Below, one piece after another: positions 1 to 8,883 of a stretch of 64,000 nucleotides of DNA. The DNA lies in the NCBI GenBank assembly GCA_019637295.1, contig JAHBVX010000011.1, positions 143,735 to 207,734 on the forward strand, in the 5' to 3' direction. The DNA is from Polyangiaceae bacterium. Its GTDB lineage: Bacteria > Myxococcota_A > Polyangia > Polyangiales > Polyangiaceae. The translations under genes were made by a program, and so were the position numbers. Position 1 is the first letter of the stretch; each line of letters opens with the position of its first letter. The notes beneath the pieces are model-generated. The model was not told the origin of the DNA. It did not search any database and saw only the letters and a program-made list of their open reading frames with translations.

Positions 1-1
1 T

Positions 2-841
2 CGAGGCGTCTTGGCCACGCAGCTCGGCTACGATCGCGCGTTTGGCAGCTTCGCTCGCGACGGAACCTACGCGGGGCTGGATGACGCGAGCGTCCAAGAT
101 CTGACGCTCACCCTCGCCGCGGGACTGCGCCTGTTCACTCCCGCGCTGCAGGTGTACACGACCCTGCCGTTGCGCCTCCAGCAGCGCTCCTTCAGCGGGG
201 TACCCTCCGAGACCAGGGTGGGCACCGGCGACGCCACAGCCGGGTTGCGAGCCATATTGGTGGACGATCTGATGGCGGGGATGGACTTCGGGCAGCCGCG
301 CACGCTGCTGCCCTTCGTCGAGCCGTTCGTCGTCGCCCGGGCGCCGACCGGTCGGGCGCCCAGCGAGTCGAACACGGCGACTCAGGCAGACGTCATGGGC
401 GACGGCGCCTGGGCGCTCGCCGGCGGAGTGGTGCTCACCAAGTTCGTCACGGTCCGGCAGGCCGTCTCGGCGAACGCCTCCTACGGCCATCGCTTCGCAC
501 ACTCCGTGTCGGGTGCTGCCGGGGTCGAGCGCCGCTTCTCGCCGGGCGCGGAGATCGACGTGAAGCTCGCTTATGTGGAGGTCCTCGACCTGTTTTGGTC
601 CTGGTCCCTGTTCGCCACGGTGAGATGGACCCTGCCTGCACGGAGTGAGGGGCAGACCGTGGACGGTAGCGAGTCACGACGGGTCAGGTTGGGCGCGAGC
701 GTCTCGCACTACCTGACCTACCCCAAGTGGCAGCTGATCGGCGCAGTGGCGTTCGACCCCCCGGTGTCCGACCTGAGCCAGGGTGTTCCCTATGCCGGGG
801 CTACGGCGACGCTGAGCATGCAACGCAATTTCACCTTCTGA
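2..841 (+). CDS. Outer-membrane beta-barrel protein (5' partial)
   Basis: The frame is open from the first bases of the window, so the true start lies upstream; a TTG at 11 is the first start-like codon but no signal peptide follows it. The visible ~279 residues alternate hydrophobic and polar positions in short strands rich in aromatic and glycine residues, and the chain ends in Asn-Phe-Thr-Phe. A terminal phenylalanine is the classic recognition signal for outer-membrane barrel insertion. I infer an integral outer-membrane barrel, perhaps a transporter; the substrate is unknown. The stop lies 3 nt before the cytochrome c lipoprotein start, so the two are probably co-transcribed. Confidence 0.7.
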   Translation, partial: RGVLATQLGYDRAFGSFARDGTYAGLDDASVQDLTLTLAAGLRLFTPALQVYTTLPLRLQQRSFSGVPSETRVGTGDATAGLRAILVDDLMAGMDFGQPRTLLPFVEPFVVARAPTGRAPSESNTATQADVMGDGAWALAGGVVLTKFVTVRQAVSANASYGHRFAHSVSGAAGVERRFSPGAEIDVKLAYVEVLDLFWSWSLFATVRWTLPARSEGQTVDGSESRRVRLGASVSHYLTYPKWQLIGAVAFDPPVSDLSQGVPYAGATATLSMQRNFTF

Positions 842-844
842 GCC

Positions 845-1252
845 ATGACTCGACGCCAACCGCTCACGTTCTTCGCCGCCCTGCTGCTCGCGGGCTGTCA
901 CGGCAACGCGCTCGGGGGTGCGGACGAGGGCAACCTGGTCGCTGCGCGCAAGGCCGTCCCCGACGGCACCAAGGTGTTCAATCTGTACTGCGCGTCGTGC
1001 CATGGCGAGCATGGGGTCGCGCCGGGCGTCGTTCCGGTCATGGGGCCCGGAGCCCTGCGCTCGAGCTTCGGCACGGGCCTGGATCTGCTGCGCTACCTGG
1101 AGGCCACGATGCCCCCCGGTCCGAGCGCTCGGGACCTGTCGCCGGCGGACTACGTCGCGGTCACCGAGTACCTCCTGCGCGTGCAAGGGGTGGCCGTTCC
1201 AGAGCCGTTCGACGCGAGGTCGGCCGCGAGCGTGCAGCTGCGCGCCCGTTGA
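845..1252 (+). CDS. Cytochrome c family lipoprotein
   Basis: A 135-residue protein with a lipoprotein signal peptide (LLAGC, lipidated Cys18) followed by one c-type haem site, Cys49-Ala-Ser-Cys52-His53. Met89, in a Met-Pro-Pro-Gly context, is the likely distal haem ligand. This is the layout of a small class I cytochrome c (PF00034/PF13442 type), membrane-tethered in the periplasm and acting as an electron carrier. It starts 3 nt after the barrel protein stop, which suggests an operon; the redox partner is probably upstream of the window. It converges on the VWA lipoprotein with 6 nt between the stops. Confidence 0.85.
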   Translation: MTRRQPLTFFAALLLAGCHGNALGGADEGNLVAARKAVPDGTKVFNLYCASCHGEHGVAPGVVPVMGPGALRSSFGTGLDLLRYLEATMPPGPSARDLSPADYVAVTEYLLRVQGVAVPEPFDARSAASVQLRAR

Positions 1253-1258
1253 GACCGT

Positions 1259-2374
1259 CTACTTCGGCACTTCGACCGTCGCGCAGCCGAACTCCACGTC
1301 GATCTTGCCCTTGGGGTCCGCTTGGATGGTCTGGCAGGTCGAGTCGCAGACGTGCACCGTCGAGGGGTTGGCGTCGTTGTCGTAGTACCAGCCGCCCTGT
1401 GGCCCACAGTCGCTCTTCGACCCGACCTTGCCGACGGTCTGCGGCTGCTTGCCGTCACCCGTGAACACGACGTTGACCTTGCCCTTTTGGAACACCTGAC
1501 CGTCCGGTGGCGGCGGGATGGTCCAGCCGCAGTCGAGCTTGGATGACCCGATCACGCCGTTGGCGAGCTCGCTGAACACGGGCAAGAAGTTCTGCAAGCA
1601 AAGATCGCCGCTGACGCCCTGGGTCTGCCCCACCAGCTGGGCGTACACCGAGCCGACCTGGGCCGCGCTCGGGCACTTGGTGTAGCTGTAGATGGCATAC
1701 ACCTTCCATTGATTCGGGCCTATTTTCTGCGGGTCGAGCGCGTTGACCTGAGTGGTGAAGTCCGCGGCGCTGAGCGACGAGTTGTCGTCCGTGACCACGG
1801 TGAAGATCTTGACGGAGTTCGGACGCAGCAGGTCTTTCCAGTTCGAGTAGGTCTGTAGCATCAGCTGCAGCGCGTTCGTGCTGCCCACGGTCTGAAAGAT
1901 GTGCGCGAAGTCGGGCAGATTGGTGTCGTTCGGACAGTTGCCGGAGCCGAGCGGTGCCGCGATGCAGATGCCCTCATCCGGGATGGGAGGAAAGGGGGAG
2001 GGCTGGTACTGCTCTGCGATCAGGATGATGCGAATGTCGACGCCTTGTTGCGTGATCCCCGCGGAGAACTTGTTCATGTTCTCGCGCACCGCGTTGGTCT
2101 CCTCGACCATCGAGCAAGACGTATCGATGGCCCAGATCACGTCCGCGGGGAGCACGGCGTTGTTCGCTTCCTGCGAGACGCCCGAGCACGTCTCGCCGCC
2201 TGCGCCGCCCGCGCCCTCGCCACCGAGGCCGATGCTCGCGCCCGCGCCGCCCGCGCTCACCGCCCCGCCGCTACCGCTGGCTGCCGAGGTGCCCCCCAAA
2301 CCTCCCTCTCCGCCGCTGGCGGCCGAGCACCCTGCTGCCCAAACCAGCGCTCCCGCAAGCCCGATGTACCGCAT
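1259..2374 (-). CDS. VWA-domain lipoprotein
   Basis: I start at the Met whose signal peptide ends in Trp-Ala-Ala-Gly-Cys16 (lipobox). An in-frame Met 12 codons upstream would spoil the signal. Residues 17-62 are a Gly/Ser/Ala-rich linker typical of myxobacterial surface lipoproteins. A von Willebrand factor A domain begins near residue 75: Asp84-Thr-Ser86-Cys-Ser88 is a MIDAS DxSxS motif, and a later Val-Val-Thr-Asp-Asp strand fits the rest of the metal site. Several cysteines in the C-terminal third suggest disulfides, so the domain is outside the cytoplasm. VWA domains bind proteins through a divalent metal; the ligand is unknown. Divergent from the kinase gene. Confidence 0.8.
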   Translation of the reverse strand: MRYIGLAGALVWAAGCSAASGGEGGLGGTSAASGSGGAVSAGGAGASIGLGGEGAGGAGGETCSGVSQEANNAVLPADVIWAIDTSCSMVEETNAVRENMNKFSAGITQQGVDIRIILIAEQYQPSPFPPIPDEGICIAAPLGSGNCPNDTNLPDFAHIFQTVGSTNALQLMLQTYSNWKDLLRPNSVKIFTVVTDDNSSLSAADFTTQVNALDPQKIGPNQWKVYAIYSYTKCPSAAQVGSVYAQLVGQTQGVSGDLCLQNFLPVFSELANGVIGSSKLDCGWTIPPPPDGQVFQKGKVNVVFTGDGKQPQTVGKVGSKSDCGPQGGWYYDNDANPSTVHVCDSTCQTIQADPKGKIDVEFGCATVEVPK

Positions 2375-2494
2375 GACCAGCAATGTACCCCCGATGTGCC
2401 GAGTTCGCACCTGGCCACGACTGCCCTTGGATCGCCGCCAGCGCCCGTCGTAGACTGAGGGGTGACGCAGCGATCACGCACTGCGTCGGAGCTC

Positions 2495-4138
2495 ATGACC
2501 GCGCCCCTGACCAATCCCGTCCCCTCGGACGCCCCGATCCAGCCGGGGGACGTGATCGCGGAGAAGTACCGCGTGACCTCCGTGGTCGCTACCGGCGGCA
2601 TGGGCATGGTGTTCGAGGCGGTCCACCTGCAGCTCGGGCACCAGGTGGCCATCAAGGTGCTGCTGCCCAGCGAGCTGACGCAGGACAACAGCGCCGTCGC
2701 CCGCTTCCTGCGGGAGGCTCGGGCGGCCGCCAACCTGCAGAGCGACCACGTGGTGCGCATCCACGACGTGGGCACGCTGCCGAACCAGCTGCCCTTCATG
2801 GTCATGGAGCTGCTGCGCGGGGAAGATCTGCGAGCGCTCGTTCGGCGGGAAGGGCCGCTGCCCGTCACCGACGTGGTCCGCTACGTGCTGCAGGCGTGTG
2901 ACGCCATCGATGAGGCTCATGCGAACGGCATCGTCCATCGCGACCTCAAGCCGTCGAATTTGTTCCTCACGTCGCGGCGAGACGGCTCTGGCTCGGTCAA
3001 GGTGCTCGATTTCGGCATCTCCAAGGCACAACCAGGCGTCCCGGGAGGCACGCTCGAGCTCACGACATCGAGCGTGATGATGGGCTCCCCGCTGTACATG
3101 TCCCCCGAGCAGATCCGCGACGCTCGCGCCGTCGACGGGCGCACCGACATTTGGGCGTTGGGCATCATCTTGTACCAGCTGCTCGCGGGCCGGCCTCCGT
3201 TCACGGGGGACAGTTTGCCGTCGGTGTGCGCGTCCATCGCCGCAGATCCCCCGCTGCCGCTCACGCGTCCGGACGTTCCCCTCGAGCTCGTGGCCATCAT
3301 CGAGAAGTGCCTCGCCAAGCGTCCGGAGTATCGCTTTCAGACCGTGGCAGAGCTGGTTCAGTGCCTCGCTCCGCTGTCGTCGGAGCAGCTGCCGCTGCGC
3401 GCGCGAGGCGGTACGGTAGGGCCAACGACCGCGGACGAGGGCCAGGCGCGATCACGGCCCTCGGAGCCCACGATCGCGACCGGGTCGAAGTCCCATGCCC
3501 TGGTAGACGCGTCGATAGCCTTCGGGGGGCCAGTCACGAGTCTGTCGAGCGGTCCGGTCAGCTATGGCAAGCTGCTCTCGAACACCGAGGTGCTGCGTGC
3601 GCCGCCGTTTCGCACGCCGGTGGAGTCCGCCGAGCAGCTCGCGGCTACCTTCGCGCAGCCTCCGCGCCGGGGCCTGGCAGCGGTCGCGGGCGGTCTGGCG
3701 CTGCTGTTGGTCGCGCTCGTGGCCGTCTTGCTGTTCGTAGAGCGCAAGCCGGCGCGGGAGGCGCCGGCGGCCGGGGCACCCACCGCGACCCCGGAGACCT
3801 TCACTCTGGTCGTGAACTCGCAGCCCCCAGGGGCCCGGCTGTATGACGGTGATCGGGTGGTCGGCGATACGCCCGTGACGCTCACGCTGGACGCGGTCGC
3901 TCTGGCGAGCACGCCGAAGCAGCTCAGGCTCGCGCTGCCGGGACACGTCGACGTGCGCTGGGTGCAGGGCCCCGCGCGCGGCGAGGTCACGGTGCACCGA
4001 GAGCTGGCTCCGTTGGCGGCCGCCGTCCCCGTCCCGCCGTCGGCGACCGCGGATCGTCCGGTCAACCGACCCCGCCCGCCGCTGCCCAAGGCGTCGAGCC
4101 ACCCGGTCATCCCAGGGGACATCAAGACGGAACGCTGA
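2495..4138 (+). CDS. Transmembrane Ser/Thr kinase with C-terminal PEGA domain
   Basis: Hanks-type kinase, complete and predicted active: a glycine loop (Gly-Gly-Met-Gly), the lysine in Val-Ala-Ile-Lys, the catalytic loop His-Arg-Asp-Leu-Lys-Pro, the DFG metal site and a Ser-Pro-Glu-Gln motif at the P+1 loop, over about residues 25-300. A low-complexity juxtamembrane stretch leads to one transmembrane helix at ~392-413. A PEGA domain follows at ~434-500, so by the usual topology it lies in the periplasm and may be a sensor or adhesion module. The start is the ATG at 2495, preceded by a GGAG. A GTG at 2462 is in frame but its only GAGG is too close. The TGA overlaps the ATG of the receptor gene, implying translational coupling and a shared role. 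Confidence 0.88.
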   Translation: MTAPLTNPVPSDAPIQPGDVIAEKYRVTSVVATGGMGMVFEAVHLQLGHQVAIKVLLPSELTQDNSAVARFLREARAAANLQSDHVVRIHDVGTLPNQLPFMVMELLRGEDLRALVRREGPLPVTDVVRYVLQACDAIDEAHANGIVHRDLKPSNLFLTSRRDGSGSVKVLDFGISKAQPGVPGGTLELTTSSVMMGSPLYMSPEQIRDARAVDGRTDIWALGIILYQLLAGRPPFTGDSLPSVCASIAADPPLPLTRPDVPLELVAIIEKCLAKRPEYRFQTVAELVQCLAPLSSEQLPLRARGGTVGPTTADEGQARSRPSEPTIATGSKSHALVDASIAFGGPVTSLSSGPVSYGKLLSNTEVLRAPPFRTPVESAEQLAATFAQPPRRGLAAVAGGLALLLVALVAVLLFVERKPAREAPAAGAPTATPETFTLVVNSQPPGARLYDGDRVVGDTPVTLTLDAVALASTPKQLRLALPGHVDVRWVQGPARGEVTVHRELAPLAAAVPVPPSATADRPVNRPRPPLPKASSHPVIPGDIKTER

Positions 4139-7074
4139 TGGGTCGTCGGCTGGCCAGGCTCGTGGCGGCTCTACTGCTGTCGCTCTCCGCGCACGCGCGG
4201 CCGGCGACTGCCGACGACCTGGCAGACGAGGCGGAGGTGCGCTTCGATCTCGGCAACAGCGCCTACGGGCGAGGGGACTTCGCGGACGCGCTCGCGCACT
4301 ACATGGCGTCCAACCGCCTGGTCCCCAACAAGAACGTCGTGTTCAACATCGCACGCACCTACGAGCGGCTCGGGAAGTTCCCCGAGGCCTATCGCTACTA
4401 CTCGATCGTCCTCGACTCCGAGAGAGACAAGAAGGCGCGAGCCCGTGTCGTCGCCGCGCTCGAGAAGCTCCGGCACTCCGTCGGCGTCCTCGACATTCGC
4501 ACCGAGCCGCCGGGCGCAACGATCTACGTCGATCGGATCGACCTCGGGCCTCGGGGTGAGGCCCCGCGCACCCTCGGGCTGGCCGCGGGCCGCTACAAGA
4601 TCATCGCGGTGAAATCCGGCTACGAGACCAGCGAGCAGGAGGTGAGCGGGGTTGCGATTGGCTCGGTCACCCAGATCGCGCTTCGCCTGCGCCCGATCCT
4701 CGGCGTGGTGGAGGTCAAGGGCGCGTCCGCCGGTGCCGTGGTGCGCGTCGCGGACGGTACCTTCGACGCCCGCTGCGTCGTGCCGTGTGTGCTCTCCGCT
4801 CCACCGGGGCTGCGCGAGCTGAGCGTCGAGCGCCCGGGCTTCCTGCCGACTACCGTCCGCGTCCGCGTAGTCAAGGACGAGCGCGTCACCATCGAACCGA
4901 CCCTCGAGGCCATCACCGGCGCGCTGGTGGTCAGCAGCGACGAGCCCGGCGCTTTGATCGAGGTCGATGGCAGGCCCGAGGGCTTCACGCCTGCCATCGT
5001 CAAGGTTCCCGTGGGCCGTCACACCGTCCGGGTCACCCTGGCGGGGTTTCGGCCTGTCGAACGCTCGGTTCACGTGGCCGCCGGCGCGCAGCGCCGCATC
5101 GACGTCTCGCTGCAGACTCGCGAGGAGGTGGTCGCGGCCTCGCGGCAGGCCGAGAGTCTGGACGACGCGCCGAGCTCAGTGTCCGTGATCCCGCTTCGCG
5201 AGCTGCGCGCCTTCGCACACCCCACCATCGCCGAATCCCTGCGGGGTACCCGCGGCGTCTATGGCTGGGACGACCGTGCCTACGCCTCACTCGGCGTGCG
5301 CGGGCTCGGTCGCCTCGGCAGCTACGGCACGCGGCTGCTGGTGCTCGCGGACGGGCATCCGACCAACGACAACTGGATTGGGTCGTCCTACGTCGGTTAC
5401 GACGCGCGGACGGACCTCGGCGACGTCGAGCGCATCGAGCTGGTGCGCGGCCCGGGCTCGGTGCTCTACGGCTCGAACGCGTTCACGGGCGTGGTCAACC
5501 TGGTGACGCGAAGTCCCACCGTCACCAGCGTCGAGGCCGGGGTCGGTACGCACCTCGACGGAGTAGCTCGCACTCGCGTCCGCGGAAACGTCGTGCTCGG
5601 CAAGGACGCGAGCATTTGGACCAGCGTGTCCACCGCGCGCTCTCGAGGACGTGACTTCTTCTTCCCCGAGTACGTGGCGGACACGCCGCCGGACGTCGCC
5701 GGGCACGCCCGCGGCGTGGACGGGTTTCGCTCGGGCACCGTCGCGGGACGTGCCCAGTACAAGGCCATCACCGCGCAGTGGTTCCTGCATCGACACGACA
5801 AACGCCTCCCGGCCGGCGCTTTCGAGACCTTGCTCGGCGATCCTCGCACCACGCAGCAGGACGATCGTGCGTTCGTCGAGCTGCGCGCCGAACCGCGCGT
5901 GGGCGAGAGGGTGACGCTGCTGTCCCGCGCGTACCTCAATCACTACCGCTTCGATGGAGCCTACGCGCGGGACCCGGCCGATGGCGGGCTGGGAGTGGAC
6001 CGTTTCCGCGGTTCTTGGGCCGGGCTCGAGCAGCGCCTCGTGGTCGAGCCCACGCCGGGCGCGCGTTTCACGGTTGGCGCGGAGGGTCAGGCCCACTTCC
6101 AGGTGGAGCAAGAGTCCTTCGACGAAGGGAGCGGCACCTTGCTCGACGACACCGCGGACGGTGGACGGACGTTCCAGGTCGGCGCCGCCTACGCGCTCGC
6201 GGACGTCGGCGTGTCACGGGCCGTCCGAGTCTCGGCGGGCGCCCGCCTCGACGCTTACTCGACCTTCGGGCAGTCGCTGAGTCCTCGGGTCGCGCTCGTC
6301 ACCCGGCCCTACGCCCGAGGCGTCTTCAAGGTGCTCGGCGGCAAGGCCTTCCGCGCGCCGAGCGTGTACGAGCTGTTCTACGATGACGGGGGCACGACCC
6401 AGATCGCCAGCCCGGATCTCGAGCCCGAGAGCATCTACTCGGTCGAGCTGGAGCACACGCATCGGTTCTCTCCCACCGTCAGCGGGAGCGTGAGCAGCTA
6501 CGCGAACTACGTGACGAACACCATCGGACTGACGGGCTCGGGCACGGCAGCGGACCCCTTGGTGTACGAGAACGCCGCGGAGCCCATCGCCACCGTGGGC
6601 GCGGAGCTCGAAGTTCGCCGCGAGTTCAAGCAGGGCCTCATGCTTGCCGCCAGCTATGGCGTGGGGGTCGCGCGGTTCTTGCGCGACGAGTCGAGTGGTG
6701 CGCTGTTCTCCCTCGAGCGAAGTCAGACCCGGCGTGAGGTGTCCAACGCTCCACGCCACCTCGCCTCGCTCAAAGCCGCCGTGCCCGTGCTGGCGAAGGC
6801 CGCCTCGCTGGCGAGCCGCCTCTCGGTAGAAGGGCCGCGCCTCGACCGCTTCGAGGATCCGGCGGACCCCGCGCAGGGCTCGACGCGTGCGTTCGCGCTC
6901 TGGGACTTGGTGCTGACGGGGTATGAGTCGAAGTACTCCCTCAACTGGGCGCTGGGAATGTACAACGCGTTCGACGCCCGCTACGCGCTGCCGGTCAGCG
7001 GCGAGTTCCGGCAGTCACGCATCGAACAGAACGGGCGCACCTTCCTCGCCTCCGTCGACGTCGCGCTGCACTGA
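4138..7074 (+). CDS. TPR-PEGA-TonB-dependent receptor fusion
   Basis: A 978-residue outer-membrane protein with unusual architecture. In order: a signal peptide (~1-25), a TPR-like helical region (~28-105), three PEGA-type beta domains (~115-184, 186-255, 257-325), a TonB-dependent receptor plug (~328-450), then a beta-barrel to the C-terminus. The plug has the family phrases around Asp-Val-Glu-Arg-Ile-Glu, Arg-Gly-Pro-Gly-Ser and Leu-Tyr-Gly-Ser-Asn-Ala. The last residue is His rather than the usual Phe. A Glu-Glu-Val-Val stretch just before the plug could be a TonB box. Typical receptors have a short N-terminus or a carboxypeptidase-like domain; here ~325 residues precede the plug. The ATG shares its first base with the kinase stop, so it is coupled to a kinase that also carries a PEGA domain. 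The substrate is unknown. Confidence 0.88.
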   Translation: MGRRLARLVAALLLSLSAHARPATADDLADEAEVRFDLGNSAYGRGDFADALAHYMASNRLVPNKNVVFNIARTYERLGKFPEAYRYYSIVLDSERDKKARARVVAALEKLRHSVGVLDIRTEPPGATIYVDRIDLGPRGEAPRTLGLAAGRYKIIAVKSGYETSEQEVSGVAIGSVTQIALRLRPILGVVEVKGASAGAVVRVADGTFDARCVVPCVLSAPPGLRELSVERPGFLPTTVRVRVVKDERVTIEPTLEAITGALVVSSDEPGALIEVDGRPEGFTPAIVKVPVGRHTVRVTLAGFRPVERSVHVAAGAQRRIDVSLQTREEVVAASRQAESLDDAPSSVSVIPLRELRAFAHPTIAESLRGTRGVYGWDDRAYASLGVRGLGRLGSYGTRLLVLADGHPTNDNWIGSSYVGYDARTDLGDVERIELVRGPGSVLYGSNAFTGVVNLVTRSPTVTSVEAGVGTHLDGVARTRVRGNVVLGKDASIWTSVSTARSRGRDFFFPEYVADTPPDVAGHARGVDGFRSGTVAGRAQYKAITAQWFLHRHDKRLPAGAFETLLGDPRTTQQDDRAFVELRAEPRVGERVTLLSRAYLNHYRFDGAYARDPADGGLGVDRFRGSWAGLEQRLVVEPTPGARFTVGAEGQAHFQVEQESFDEGSGTLLDDTADGGRTFQVGAAYALADVGVSRAVRVSAGARLDAYSTFGQSLSPRVALVTRPYARGVFKVLGGKAFRAPSVYELFYDDGGTTQIASPDLEPESIYSVELEHTHRFSPTVSGSVSSYANYVTNTIGLTGSGTAADPLVYENAAEPIATVGAELEVRREFKQGLMLAASYGVGVARFLRDESSGALFSLERSQTRREVSNAPRHLASLKAAVPVLAKAASLASRLSVEGPRLDRFEDPADPAQGSTRAFALWDLVLTGYESKYSLNWALGMYNAFDARYALPVSGEFRQSRIEQNGRTFLASVDVALH

Positions 7075-7103
7075 AGCCCAGGGCGCACGGGGACGAGAGG
7101 CCT

Positions 7104-7946
7104 TCAGCTGCCCAACAGCAACGACAGCCCTTCGTGGGCGACGACGGCCTCGGTGGCGCGGGTGTGCTCGGCGAGCCAGCGGCTGGCGCGCTGCCCCACC
7201 TCGTCCAGGGCGTCGTCCGTCCGGTCTGGGTCGTGATGGAAGAGGGCCAGTTGCCTGGGCTCGGCCAGCGCGCCCAGATTCAGCACGTCGTCGACGACCG
7301 AGTGCCCCCAGCCGCGCTTCAGGGGCATGTCTCGGGCCAGGTACTGAGAGTCGTGAATCAAGAGGTCCACGCCGTCGGAGAAGCGCGCCAGACGTTCGTA
7401 CAACTCCGAGCTGCGCTCGCCGACCAGCTCGTTGTCCGTGAGATACGCCAGCGATGCTCCGCCCTCGTCGTCGACGCGAAACCCCTGAGCAACGCCCGGA
7501 TGGTTGAGGGCGATGCGTCGCACCGTGGCGGAGCCGATGCGCCACACCTCTTCGGCTGGACGGACGAAGTCGACCTGCGCCGGAATGTCGCTGGCGCTGA
7601 CTGGGAAATGGATGTCATCGAAGATGGTGCGCTGAAATCGCTCCTGGGCATCGCTCGCCAGGGGATAGATCGAGAGCTGGGTCTCCGGGCGCCATAGCGG
7701 GGCAAAGAACGGAAAGCCGAGAATGTGGTCCCAGTGGGTGTGGGACAAGAGCAGGTGAGCCGTCACGCTTCGACTGCCCGCGAGTAGCTCGTTCCCCAGC
7801 GTGCGGATGCCCGTGCCCGCGTCCAAGATCAAGCGCGTGCCGTCCGCGAGCTCGGCGCTCACGCACGACGTGTTGCCACCATAGCGCACGGTCGTTGGGC
7901 CCGGCGCAGGTACCGAGCCACGCACGCCGTAGAACGTCACCCGCAT
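7104..7946 (-). CDS. Metallo-beta-lactamase-fold hydrolase
   Basis: A 280-residue protein with the metal-binding signature His69-x-His71-x-Asp73-His74 after a Leu-Leu-Leu-Ser strand. Further candidates are the His in Asn-His-Pro-Gly, the Asp in Ile-His-Asp-Ser and the His-His-Asp near the C-terminus, so both metal sites look complete. The opening Thr-Phe-Tyr-Gly-Val-Arg-Gly-Ser is typical of a subfamily annotated as cytoplasmic MBL-fold phosphodiesterases or hydrolases. No signal peptide. Substrate cannot be told from sequence; nucleotide or phosphodiester hydrolysis is possible. It converges on the receptor gene with 29 nt between, and starts 90 nt from the divergent Memo-family gene. Confidence 0.85.
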   Translation of the reverse strand: MRVTFYGVRGSVPAPGPTTVRYGGNTSCVSAELADGTRLILDAGTGIRTLGNELLAGSRSVTAHLLLSHTHWDHILGFPFFAPLWRPETQLSIYPLASDAQERFQRTIFDDIHFPVSASDIPAQVDFVRPAEEVWRIGSATVRRIALNHPGVAQGFRVDDEGGASLAYLTDNELVGERSSELYERLARFSDGVDLLIHDSQYLARDMPLKRGWGHSVVDDVLNLGALAEPRQLALFHHDPDRTDDALDEVGQRASRWLAEHTRATEAVVAHEGLSLLLGS

Positions 7947-8036
7947 GACGAGGCGGACTCTACCTCGACCCGACGGGGTTGACCATTGCTCCAGATCGGC
8001 TCGATTGACCGCGATTGGTGCTACCGTCTCAGCCCG

Positions 8037-8870
8037 ATGACGCCGCTCGCTTCACGCGCGCCCGCCGTGGCCGGGCGCTTTTATCCGGGCAGCCCGGTCC
8101 AAGCTCGCGCACAGCTGGAGCAGCTGTTCCCCGAGCTCAGTCCAACGCCGGCCCTCGGGCTGGTGGCCCCCCATGCAGGCTGGCTCTACTCGGGGGCAAT
8201 CGCGGCACAGGCCTACGCGCAGGTACACGTTCCGGATACGGTCGTGGTGCTGTGCCCCAATCACACCGGTCGCGGCGCGCGCCGAGCGCTCTGGCCCTCG
8301 GGTGTTTGGCGTCTCCCCACCGGTGAGGTAGCGGTCGACGACGCCGTCGCCGCGATCGCCGCCGAAGAGATGGAGCTGGTCAACGACCCGGATGCGCATG
8401 CTCACGAGCACGCCATCGAAGTGCACCTGCCGCTGCTCCAGTTCTTGAACCCGAGCGTGAAGATCGTGCCCATCGTCCTGGGCGGGCACACCTTCGAGGC
8501 GTGTCGACGGATGGGGGAGGGACTGGCACGCACGGTGTCGCGCTCGGGTCGAGACGTGCTCATCGTCGCGAGCAGTGACATGTCGCACTACCTGCCGGCT
8601 CCCCACGCCCAAGCCCTGGATCAGCTCGCCATCGCGCGCATGCTCGCGCTGGATGCGGTCGGGCTCTACCAGGTGGTGCAGGAGCGCGAGATCTCGATGT
8701 GCGGGTTCATCCCCGCCTCGGTGATGCTAGTGGCCACGGTCGCCCTGGGTGCGGTCCGCGCCGAGCTCGTTCGCTATGGGCACTCCGGAGAGGTAACCGG
8801 GGATGACTCGTCGGTCGTCGGTTACGCCGGTTTGGTGGTTCGCGGTCTCGACGGGCGGCGCCCGGATTGA
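8037..8870 (+). CDS. amrB: AmmeMemoRadiSam system protein B (Memo family)
   Basis: I start at the ATG giving Met-Thr-Pro-Leu and then the conserved Pro-Ala-Val-Ala-Gly-Arg-Phe-Tyr-Pro opening of the family (PF01875). An upstream in-frame ATG at 7986 adds 17 unlike residues. Family motifs seen: Ala-Pro-His-Ala-Gly-Trp with Tyr-Ser-Gly, Pro-Asn-His-Thr-Gly, Glu-Val-His-Leu-Pro, Ser-Ser-Asp-Met-Ser-His-Tyr and a C-terminal Cys-Gly-Phe-Ile-Pro. The first two histidines and the late cysteine match the metal-binding trio of human MEMO1. Bacterial members often accompany AMMECR1 and radical-SAM genes; neither is visible here. It is followed by the AlgH-family gene 13 nt downstream, so an operon is likely. 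Confidence 0.85.
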   Translation: MTPLASRAPAVAGRFYPGSPVQARAQLEQLFPELSPTPALGLVAPHAGWLYSGAIAAQAYAQVHVPDTVVVLCPNHTGRGARRALWPSGVWRLPTGEVAVDDAVAAIAAEEMELVNDPDAHAHEHAIEVHLPLLQFLNPSVKIVPIVLGGHTFEACRRMGEGLARTVSRSGRDVLIVASSDMSHYLPAPHAQALDQLAIARMLALDAVGLYQVVQEREISMCGFIPASVMLVATVALGAVRAELVRYGHSGEVTGDDSSVVGYAGLVVRGLDGRRPD

Positions 8871-8883
8871 TAACGTACAGGCC

